Source of the DNA: Euryarchaeota archaeon UBA36
Lineage (GTDB): Archaea > Thermoplasmatota > Poseidoniia > Poseidoniales > Thalassarchaeaceae
Direction of reading: 5' to 3'
NCBI GenBank assembly: GCA_002496485.1
Contig: DAJW01000027.1
Coordinates: 1-18,344 of the forward strand
DNA: 18,344 nt
This document shows positions 7,574 through 14,031 of this stretch, piece by piece. Both the position numbers and the translations under genes were made by a program. Position 1 is the first letter of the stretch. Each line of letters starts with the position of its first letter. The notes beneath the pieces were generated by a model, which worked only from the letters and a program-made list of their open reading frames with translations, searched no databases and was not told the DNA's origin.

Positions 7574-8575
7574 ATGAGTGCTGCGATTGATATTCAACAA
7601 TGTAGTAGATGTAAATCCGATGCAGTAATTTATCAGGCATATAGTGGACAGCATTTATGCGGTAAACACCTCCATTCTTCTATCAGGAAAAAAACCTCAA
7701 AGGAACTTAGAAACCAATTGAATTTACCAAAAAATGCGATAAAGGAAGATGGAAATAGATATAAAATTCTAGTAGCAATATCTGGTGGAAAAGACTCAGC
7801 AGTACTACTTACTATGATTGCAGACATTCTTGGTAAAAGAAGAGATATCGAGATTATTGCAGGTTGTGTTGATGAGGGTATTGATGGCTACCGCTCCCCT
7901 TCATTGAAGTGCGCTAGAGATTTAGCCAATGATTTGAATATCAAATTGGAAACTGTTTCTTATGAAGAAATGGATTATGAAAGAATGGACGAAGTTGTTT
8001 CCAGAATTCCTGTTATCGGTAGTTTACACCAAGAAGCTAATGGTATGATGCCTTGCTCTTTTTGTGGTGTATTTAGGAGACAGAGTTTAAACTTCTTAGC
8101 TGAGAAAGTTGATGCAGATGTAATGGCATTAGGACATAATTTGGATGATATGGCCCAATCGATACTGATGAATCTTCAGAAGGGAGAGATTGACAGAACT
8201 GTCAGGTTAGCACCCCATACAAAAATTCCAATTCAAGGATTAATTCCTAGAATAGTTCCGCTAAGATGGATTCCCGAACAAGAAATTCATGCTCTAGCCA
8301 TACAAGCGAATTTACCAATCTATCATGGAGATTGTCCACATGCACCAGGGGCAATGAGGCAGCAGAGTAGAACAATAGTCGCTGATTTAGAGGCCCTAAC
8401 TCCTGGAGCTAGACATGGACTTCTACATTCTCTAGATCAGATTAGAAATCTACATTTAGAAGCTTATCCAGATTCTAAACTAAAAGTGAAAAAATGTATT
8501 AAATGTGGAGAAATTACGAGTAAAGATATTTGTCAATCATGTGTGATGAAGCAGTGGTTATCAGAAACGGCTTGA
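7574..8575 (+). CDS. tRNA 2-thiouridine synthetase, TtuA/NcsA (Ncs6/CTU1) family
   Basis: This 333-residue PP-loop ATPase adenylates a tRNA uridine so that sulfur, usually delivered by a ubiquitin-like carrier, can replace the 2-oxygen. An N-terminal zinc knuckle uses C10, C13, C29 and H32. The PP-loop SGGKDS is at 70-75. The catalytic/FeS region MPCSFCGVFRRQ carries C161 and C164, with a third Cys in HGDCPHAPGA. GHNLDDMAQ is the second family landmark. A C-terminal zinc finger reads CIKCG...CQSC. Family members act at U34 (NcsA/Ncs6) or U54 (TtuA), and sequence alone does not tell me which. The start at 7574 has no clear Shine-Dalgarno. The TrhO-type gene follows after 8 nt with its Shine-Dalgarno over the stop codon, so the two are probably co-expressed. 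Confidence 0.93.
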   Translation: MSAAIDIQQCSRCKSDAVIYQAYSGQHLCGKHLHSSIRKKTSKELRNQLNLPKNAIKEDGNRYKILVAISGGKDSAVLLTMIADILGKRRDIEIIAGCVDEGIDGYRSPSLKCARDLANDLNIKLETVSYEEMDYERMDEVVSRIPVIGSLHQEANGMMPCSFCGVFRRQSLNFLAEKVDADVMALGHNLDDMAQSILMNLQKGEIDRTVRLAPHTKIPIQGLIPRIVPLRWIPEQEIHALAIQANLPIYHGDCPHAPGAMRQQSRTIVADLEALTPGARHGLLHSLDQIRNLHLEAYPDSKLKVKKCIKCGEITSKDICQSCVMKQWLSETA

Positions 8576-8579
8576 GGGA
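8574..8579 (+). promoter_or_regulatory. Shine-Dalgarno GAGGGA deciding the trhO start
   Basis: GAGGGA overlaps the TGA stop of the thiolase gene and lies 4 nt before the ATG at 8584. It couples the two genes and argues against the longer reading frame that begins inside the upstream gene. Confidence 0.6.
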
Positions 8580-8583
8580 TTTA

Positions 8584-9408
8584 ATGAAAAATAAATTTGT
8601 AAATATTACCGGATATAAGTTTATAGAGATTTTAGATAAAACAAATCTACAATTGAAATTTAGAGAATTTTGCTTTAATCATGAATTACTAGGGACCATT
8701 CTACTTAGCAATGAGGGAATAAACTTCTTCCTTAGTGGACAAAATGAAAATATCAATTCATTCTTGGAATTTTTAGATAATGATGAAAGATTCAAATCAA
8801 TTCCAATAAAAAAGTCATTTAGTGAAAAATGCTCTTTTAGGAAAATGAATGTAAGATTGAAAAAAGAGATAATTTCAATGGGAAAAGACGATATTAATCC
8901 ATCAATAAATACAGGAGAAAAAATCTCTCCTAAAGAATTTAGACATTGGTTGGAAGAAAAAAAAGATATTATTATTCTCGACACTCGTAATGATTATGAA
9001 ATTAGACTCGGATCATTTCAAAATTCTGAAAATCTAAATCTTAGTACATTCAGAGGTTTTCCAGAAGCAATATCACTCTCTTCCCTAGATAGAGAAAAAA
9101 CTGTAGTAATGTATTGTACTGGCGGAATTAGATGTGAGAAGGCAAGCGCTGAAATGCTAAATCAAGGATTCAAGGATGTTAGGCAGTTAGATGGTGGGAT
9201 TCTAGGATATTTTGAATCGGTTGGCGGAGATTATTGGAATGGGGACTGTTTTGTCTTTGACAGAAGAGTCGCAGTAGATTCAGAGCTAAATGAAACTAAT
9301 ATTGAGGTATGTTATGCATGTAGAGAGCCCCTAAATTTAGATGAATTATCTAGTAAAAAATATGTCATTGGAGAATCTTGCCCTTACTGTTACGATAATG
9401 AAAATTAA
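8584..9408 (+). CDS. trhO: Rhodanese-type tRNA uridine hydroxylase (TrhO/YceA, UPF0176)
   Basis: In bacteria TrhO uses oxygen to form 5-hydroxyuridine at tRNA position 34. This protein has 274 residues from the ATG at 8584. An N-terminal acylphosphatase-like domain carries the family pattern LLGTILLSNEGINFFLSG. The rhodanese domain starts near ILDTRNDYE and has the active loop CTGGIRCEKAS with catalytic C178 and a second Cys at 184, then GGILGYFE and the FVFDRRVAV segment. The C-terminus has a four-Cys zinc site (C243, C246, C266, C269). The ATG at 8584 is preferred over an in-frame ATA-preceded start at 8530 because GAGGGA at 8574-8579 gives good spacing and the family begins here. It is probably co-transcribed with the thiolase. 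The stop overlaps pyrI by 4 bp. The archaeal function is assumed by homology. Confidence 0.88.
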   Translation: MKNKFVNITGYKFIEILDKTNLQLKFREFCFNHELLGTILLSNEGINFFLSGQNENINSFLEFLDNDERFKSIPIKKSFSEKCSFRKMNVRLKKEIISMGKDDINPSINTGEKISPKEFRHWLEEKKDIIILDTRNDYEIRLGSFQNSENLNLSTFRGFPEAISLSSLDREKTVVMYCTGGIRCEKASAEMLNQGFKDVRQLDGGILGYFESVGGDYWNGDCFVFDRRVAVDSELNETNIEVCYACREPLNLDELSSKKYVIGESCPYCYDNEN

Positions 9409-9872
9409 ATTATATTTTCAATTAATTCTTCGAGGCTTTGCCCTTTTCCACAATAATAACACCTTATTTCCAAAGGTTCCTGATTCACTACCTTCATTCT
9501 CTGAGGCAATGGCTCCCTATCTGCTTTTGTGATACAATTGGAAAATGAACATGATGCTATATTTATTAGCTCACCAGAGAGTTCAACTTTCAATTTTCCT
9601 GATACTACATGATTTCTTATTATAGCAATACTAGCTGCTGGGGCGATTATTGCCAGCCTATCCAACTCTTCTTGATTTAGCTCCCTATCTTCAATTTTGA
9701 GAACATCCTTCCTACCAATTTTATCACTGGGTACATTCATTACTAATGAAACTGGAGTTGATATATTCATATCCATCCTTAACATTCTAATAACCTGTAA
9801 AGCATATCCTGCTGGAATGTGATCTATTACCGTCCCATTCCTAATCGCTGTCACTCTTCTCATTTCGGACAT
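9405..9872 (-). CDS. pyrI: Aspartate carbamoyltransferase regulatory chain
   Basis: PyrI binds the nucleotide effectors of aspartate transcarbamoylase and links catalytic trimers. The 155 residues match the full family length. The allosteric domain begins with RNGTVIDHIPAGYALQVIRML, followed by GRKDVLKIEDREL. The zinc domain has C108, C113, C138 and C141 in the C-x4-C...C-x2-C arrangement that contacts the catalytic chain. The ATG at 9872 overlaps the last base of the pyrB stop (TAATG), so translation is coupled. A second ATG three codons in is a minor alternative. The stop shares the TTAA at 9405-9408 with the stop of convergent trhO. All zinc ligands are intact, so the holoenzyme is likely the allosteric c6r6 type. 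Confidence 0.97.
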   Translation of the reverse strand: MSEMRRVTAIRNGTVIDHIPAGYALQVIRMLRMDMNISTPVSLVMNVPSDKIGRKDVLKIEDRELNQEELDRLAIIAPAASIAIIRNHVVSGKLKVELSGELINIASCSFSNCITKADREPLPQRMKVVNQEPLEIRCYYCGKGQSLEELIENII

Positions 9873-10810
9873 TATTTCACCTTCTTGGGAACATCAATAC
9901 CTAGACTCCTACACAGCAATGCCATTCTTGTAGGCACTCCGTTGAAAGCTTGTTGAAAATACTTCGAATGTCGCGTTTTATCAACACTACTATCAATTTC
10001 ATCTACTCTTGGAAGTGGATGCATTACAATCAAATTTTCTTTAACATCGGTTAAATCATTACTCGAGAGTTTGAAAATTCCTGCAACCTTAGAATATTCA
10101 TCATCATCTGGAAATCTTTCTTTCTGTATCCTTGTCATGTATATGACATCCGCAGAATCCAGTTGATCTTTGAAATTTTCAGTCTCCAAAATTTCACAAC
10201 CCGAGTTTCTTAGATCTGAAACTATTTCACTTGGCATTCTTAACGATGGTGGAGAAACAAGTATCAAACTAGCACCAAATCTTGTTAACGCATGTGATAG
10301 ACTGTGAACTGTTCTACCATATCTCAAATCTCCAACCAAAACTACTCTAAGATTCTCAATTTTATTTTGTGATTGTCTAATAGTAAATAGGTCCAACATT
10401 GTCTGGGTAGGGTGATTTCCGGATCCGTCTCCAGCATTTAAGATTGGAATATTTACTGAATCTGCACTGTATTGTGCTGCGCCCTGTCTTGGATGCCTAA
10501 TTACAGCAATGTCTGCATAACCATCAATCATCTGCATTGTATCATACAAAGTTTCACCCTTCGATACCGAAGTCCCAATAGAGCTAAAATTCAAAACTTC
10601 ACCACCCAGTCTTTTCATCGCAGTTTCAAACGACATTCTTGTTCTAGTAGAATTCTCAAAAAACATATTTGCTAATACTTTTCCTTGTAAAAGCGGTAAT
10701 GTAACTCTACCTTCAGCTACAGGAATCAATCGTTCAGCTTCATCTAGAATTTGAGTTATTTCATCATTGGATAAATCATCCATCGTTACCAGGTCGCCCA
10801 TGTTCCTCAT
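9872..10810 (-). CDS. pyrB: Aspartate carbamoyltransferase catalytic chain
   Basis: PyrB makes N-carbamoyl-L-aspartate from carbamoyl phosphate and aspartate, the committed step of pyrimidine synthesis. The 312 residues match the family. The carbamoyl phosphate loop FFENSTRTRMSF has S54, T55, R56 and T57. SVSKGETLYDT carries the catalytic K84 from the neighbouring subunit. HPTQTMLDL begins at H133, and MHPLPRVDEID is the aspartate-domain signature. The start is either the ATG at 10810 or the one at 10801: GAGGGA directly abuts the first and is 9 nt from the second, while a TATA-like GCATAAG about 25 nt upstream would allow a near-leaderless start at 10810. It is followed immediately by pyrI and diverges from the sugar kinase. 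Confidence 0.97.
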   Translation of the reverse strand: MRNMGDLVTMDDLSNDEITQILDEAERLIPVAEGRVTLPLLQGKVLANMFFENSTRTRMSFETAMKRLGGEVLNFSSIGTSVSKGETLYDTMQMIDGYADIAVIRHPRQGAAQYSADSVNIPILNAGDGSGNHPTQTMLDLFTIRQSQNKIENLRVVLVGDLRYGRTVHSLSHALTRFGASLILVSPPSLRMPSEIVSDLRNSGCEILETENFKDQLDSADVIYMTRIQKERFPDDDEYSKVAGIFKLSSNDLTDVKENLIVMHPLPRVDEIDSSVDKTRHSKYFQQAFNGVPTRMALLCRSLGIDVPKKVK

Positions 10811-10907
10811 TCCCTCGCGAAAGAACTCATCACTTATGCATTACCTTAGAAGTTACTTCATTTCACTTACCGACTAATTGATGTGCACAACTCATTTCCA
10901 TAAATTC

Positions 10908-11882
10908 ATGATTATCAGCCGCACACCTCTTCGAGTTTCATTCTGTGGTGGTGGAACGGACATAGATGATTACTCCAAATCCTCAAAGAATGGTGGTAAA
11001 GTAATTTCAATAGCTATAGATAGACATGTTTATGTCACTATAAATCCTAGATTCGACAACAGAATTAGAGTTTCTTACTCATCTCTAGAAATAGTAGATT
11101 CAGTAGATGAAATTCGCCATGATTTGGTAAGAGAATCAATGAAATTAACTGGGGTAGAATCTGGAATTGAAATTACAACAATAGCCGATATTCCCGGCAA
11201 GGGAACTGGACTTGGCTCTTCATCGACTGTAACTGTTGGGCTGTTAAATGCGTTACATCATTTCAGAGGAAGAAGTGTAGATAGAGATCAATTGGCCGAT
11301 GAAGCTTGCAAGATAGAAATAGAACTCTTGAATCAGCCTATAGGTAGACAAGACCAATACGCTGCTGCTTTTGGAGGATTAAACTCAATCAATTTTGGTA
11401 AAAATGGTGTCACGGTCTCCCCATTGAATATTTCTAATGGAATAGTTTCACAACTCGAAGATGAGTTTTCCTTGGTATATACTGGAATAACTCGAAAAGC
11501 AAGCTCTGTTCTTTCGGAAAAACCAATTGATATTGAAGAGAAAATAAAACGTCTTAATGTTATCAGAGAACAAGCAGAAATCGCTGAAAAGTTTTTGAAA
11601 ACAGGAGATTTGAGTAATTTAGGACTGCTCCTCAATGAGGCTTGGATAAATAAGAGAGCCATATCTAAATCAGTAAGCAATACAAAAATCGATTCTCTCT
11701 ATGCTAAAATTTTAGAAATTGGGGCTTACGGAGCTAAACTCGTTGGAGCTGGTGGAGGGGGTTTTTTTCTAGTGCATGGCCCACCTAACTTTAGGAACTC
11801 TCTCGAAAAATATCTAGATGAGAAAAATAAAATCATCCCGATAAAGATTGATAATAATGGTTCTTCAATAATACATGGTTAA
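10908..11882 (+). CDS. GHMP sugar kinase, D-glycero-D-manno-heptose 7-phosphate kinase type
   Basis: This ATP-dependent small-molecule kinase has 324 residues. The family start MIISRTPLRVSFCGGGTD at residue 1 is the hallmark of HddA-like and related fucose/heptose kinases and fixes the start at the ATG at 10908; a TTG at 10878 would add ten non-homologous residues. Motif 2, GKGTGLGSSST, at 97-107 binds ATP phosphates, and motif 3, GAYGAKLVGAGGGGFF, begins at about 272. QPIGRQDQYAAAFGG is another HddA-like landmark. In bacteria HddA feeds GDP-heptose synthesis for surface glycans; in this organism the sugar is unknown, and no other nucleotide-sugar gene lies beside it. There is no Shine-Dalgarno, so the mRNA may be leaderless or short-leadered. 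It diverges from pyrB. Confidence 0.85.
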   Translation: MIISRTPLRVSFCGGGTDIDDYSKSSKNGGKVISIAIDRHVYVTINPRFDNRIRVSYSSLEIVDSVDEIRHDLVRESMKLTGVESGIEITTIADIPGKGTGLGSSSTVTVGLLNALHHFRGRSVDRDQLADEACKIEIELLNQPIGRQDQYAAAFGGLNSINFGKNGVTVSPLNISNGIVSQLEDEFSLVYTGITRKASSVLSEKPIDIEEKIKRLNVIREQAEIAEKFLKTGDLSNLGLLLNEAWINKRAISKSVSNTKIDSLYAKILEIGAYGAKLVGAGGGGFFLVHGPPNFRNSLEKYLDEKNKIIPIKIDNNGSSIIHG

Positions 11883-11935
11883 CTTTCTTAGATTTAAAAT
11901 CACTAGAAGTTAATTTGATTAATTATCATCTAACA

Positions 11936-11942
11936 GTATATC
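11936..11942 (+). promoter_or_regulatory. TATA-like box for the helical-repeat membrane protein
   Basis: GTATATC is centred about 32 nt before the ATG at 11971, in an AT-rich gap of 88 bp. It would give a transcript start a few bases before the codon. No Shine-Dalgarno is visible, consistent with a short leader. Confidence 0.35.
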
Positions 11943-11970
11943 TATTGAACCAAGTCCACTGTGGTCCCTC

Positions 11971-13686
11971 ATGGTAATGTTACCCGACTATCCCGATAGG
12001 GTAATTTCAAAACAAACAAAAAGAATTGAAAATATTTCCTTATTCACTAGTCTTACTATTATTTTTATTGGTGCATGGTGGTTGTTTAATTCAATAGATA
12101 ACAATTCTGGTACTATTGTTCGTTTTGGGCCAGTAATTATTTTATTCATCTCAGCATTCTTAATTAATGACTTAATCATTTATAGCTCTAGAGAGAAATT
12201 TAGAATTGGTACTTTTTCCAATATCTTCTGGCCATGTATAATTGCATTTGTGATTTTACAAATCGACACATCTATCAATTTATTACCAAATATATTTTTA
12301 TTAATCATAGCTATTATTTTATTTTACATATCCCATTCAATTTTTATTTCATCAATCCAGACTAGAAGATGGAGAGGTATTAGTTCGCTGTTAGGACTAA
12401 GTCTTTCGATTTCAATAATTTCACAAACTAATTCTTTGAATAAATTAGTCTTTGTGATAGGTATTCAGTTGATTACTATTATTCCCGATTTTTTTTATAA
12501 TAATGAAAATTCCAAAGATAGAAAGGAATTTTCTTCACAATTGAAAAAATTAGAACTCCGACTAATTGAATCTCAAGATAATATATATGGGATGCAACAA
12601 CCAAACTCATTACTCAATAGGGCTAAAGAAGTAGGTTGGAAAAATCCAGACTTAGGATTAGAATTGGTTAAAGACGCAAATGATGAGATTTCTAGATTAC
12701 TAGAGTTGAATATGGATATATTAGACATTAAGAAAGATACAGAGGAATCAATTAGAAGATTAGAAAACTTACAAAATTGTCCCATGGGGCCACGAGAGAT
12801 GTTCTTATCTGGCGAAAATGAGATGATGACAGGATCCCTAAGGGAAGCAGAATTACTATTTAGGAAGGCCAAGGAAAAATCTATATTACTAGAAAAATAC
12901 TGGGATTCCGCATCTAAAAGAATTGGAGAAGCAAAAAAATTAGTAAAATCAGACAATAATAAATTATCTAATAATTTGAACGCTCTTATAGATGCATCCA
13001 AAGAGGCTATGGAAAGAGAAAGGCCCGATGAAGCTCTTAAAATTCTAGAATCACTGACAAATCATATTGAAGGAATAGATGATATCTTTAATGAGGCTAA
13101 AAAATCTATTGATGAAGCCGAAATTGCTATTTCAACATTCACAGAAAATATAAGCCCCGATCTCTTAGATAGATTAGAACAGTCTAAAATAGCTCTAAAT
13201 GAAGGAGATGCACCACTATCCAAGGGGCTTTCAGATAGTGTTTTAAGACAAATAAAGCATATATCTGAAGCAATGAATAAGGTTCAAATCAGCTTAAAGC
13301 AGAGGACAAAAATACAGGAAAGATTCCCAATAGGAAGAAATAATGATTATTGGGAAAGAAAATTAGATTCGATAATAAGAAATGCAAATTTATTTGATTG
13401 GATCAAAGCATCTTCGATACTCGATGAATTAATTCTAGAATTAGATGATCTCGAATCTCAATCCAAAGAGATCTTTGAATTATTAGATTTTATTCAGAGT
13501 GATTGGTCAAAGCTTAGAAATAGGGCCGAATCGAATGGAATTGGACCCGAAAATGAAGAGAGAATATTATTGGAAAAGAATATTTCTCAGGCCGAAAATT
13601 TATTGATTGAAGGCGAAATTCAAAAATCTCTTAAAATTATAGCAGCTTGTGATGAAATTATGGAATCGATTAGAAGGAAAATCTAA
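11971..13686 (+). CDS. Membrane-anchored helical-repeat protein, unrecognised
   Basis: This 571-residue protein matches no family I recognise. Residues 20-175 hold about six hydrophobic helices (near 22-43, 48-71, 84-102, 103-129, 136-152 and 158-175). From about 180 to the end the sequence is charged, nearly proline-poor and rich in A/L/E/K heptad-like stretches, predicted to be helical and cytoplasmic. Six degenerate units can be aligned on a G/R/D-x-x-x-(A/L) turn followed by a helix: NPDLGLEL at 225, GSLREAELL at 288, RPDEALKIL at 351, GDAPLSKGL at 412, FDWIKASSIL at 475 and GEIQKSLKII at 548. Spacing is 61-64 residues for the first four intervals and about 72 for the last. This suggests tandem helical hairpins usable as a scaffold. 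ATGs at 11971 and 11977 are both possible. The gene stands alone after an 88-bp gap. Confidence 0.8.
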   Translation: MVMLPDYPDRVISKQTKRIENISLFTSLTIIFIGAWWLFNSIDNNSGTIVRFGPVIILFISAFLINDLIIYSSREKFRIGTFSNIFWPCIIAFVILQIDTSINLLPNIFLLIIAIILFYISHSIFISSIQTRRWRGISSLLGLSLSISIISQTNSLNKLVFVIGIQLITIIPDFFYNNENSKDRKEFSSQLKKLELRLIESQDNIYGMQQPNSLLNRAKEVGWKNPDLGLELVKDANDEISRLLELNMDILDIKKDTEESIRRLENLQNCPMGPREMFLSGENEMMTGSLREAELLFRKAKEKSILLEKYWDSASKRIGEAKKLVKSDNNKLSNNLNALIDASKEAMERERPDEALKILESLTNHIEGIDDIFNEAKKSIDEAEIAISTFTENISPDLLDRLEQSKIALNEGDAPLSKGLSDSVLRQIKHISEAMNKVQISLKQRTKIQERFPIGRNNDYWERKLDSIIRNANLFDWIKASSILDELILELDDLESQSKEIFELLDFIQSDWSKLRNRAESNGIGPENEERILLEKNISQAENLLIEGEIQKSLKIIAACDEIMESIRRKI

Positions 13687-13743
13687 TTTTAACTTATTAC
13701 TCCCTTTTTCAGGTTGAAGCAATAATAATCAAAATACTGACTA

Positions 13744-13751
13744 TTTTATAT
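13744..13751 (+). promoter_or_regulatory. TATA box before the small acidic ORF
   Basis: TTTTATAT is centred about 26 nt before the ATG at 13774, the typical archaeal distance to the transcript start. It predicts leaderless initiation at this ATG and makes this the likely promoter for the small ORF plus the beta-propeller gene. Confidence 0.5.
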
Positions 13752-13773
13752 GTTTGATCATTGATGGTGCTAT

Positions 13774-14031
13774 ATGCAAGGAACACTGGACATGCAAGTC
13801 GCCGCACTGATATTTTTGAGTGGAACAAAATACCTCATCACCAGTGAATTCTCTGGTGATGTTGAAACGATGAATGAAAATAATGAGGAAACAGATGAAG
13901 AAAATCCTTACCCCTATAATTTCATTACAGTGACTCCAATTTTGACAAAAGATTTGATTTATGATAAATCTCCAAATAATAATCTAAACATAGGTCATTT
14001 CAAAAGTAACCGGATGTTGGGTATAATATGA
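13774..14031 (+). CDS. Small acidic hypothetical protein, coupled to the beta-propeller gene
   Basis: This 85-residue ORF has no recognised homologue. A mildly hydrophobic N-terminal part (QVAALIFLSGTKYLITSEF, too short and polar for a sure membrane helix) precedes an acidic run, NENNEETDEENPYPY, and a polar C-terminal half. Evidence that it is real: its stop overlaps the next ATG as ATGA at 14028-14031, its codon choice matches the neighbours, and a TATA box sits at the right distance for a leaderless start. Evidence against: no domain, small size, and it could instead be a 5' leader of the lipoprotein gene. A perfect 8-bp inverted repeat (13837-13860) lies inside it. An internal ATG at 13870 would give a shorter acidic product. 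Confidence 0.5.
   Translation: MQGTLDMQVAALIFLSGTKYLITSEFSGDVETMNENNEETDEENPYPYNFITVTPILTKDLIYDKSPNNNLNIGHFKSNRMLGII
13837..13860. repeat. 8-bp perfect inverted repeat inside the small ORF
   Basis: ATCACCAG at 13837-13844 and CTGGTGAT at 13853-13860 are exact inverted copies around an 8-nt loop. The RNA could form a small hairpin within the leader of the beta-propeller gene. Several such arms are expected by chance in a window this long. Confidence 0.35.

Noticed and set aside
7481..7654. N-terminal extension of the small minus-strand membrane protein
   Set aside because: It would overlap the start of the thiolase gene, has no ribosome site, and the added residues look random.
8530..8583. 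Upstream start for trhO inside the thiolase gene
   Set aside because: The added residues are antiparallel to no family feature and overlap the conserved zinc finger codons; the Shine-Dalgarno fits 8584.
9341..9532. 63-codon plus-strand ORF
   Set aside because: It spans the end of trhO and the antisense of pyrI, both well supported.
10878..10907. TTG-started extension of the sugar kinase
   Set aside because: The family begins exactly at MIISRTPLR; the extra ten residues are unlike the family.
11333..11680. 115-codon minus-strand ORF
   Set aside because: It is antisense to conserved GHMP kinase sequence with no independent support.
12573..13001. 142-codon minus-strand ORF
   Set aside because: It is antisense to the helical-repeat protein; long open antisense frames are expected opposite Lys/Glu/Leu-rich coding.
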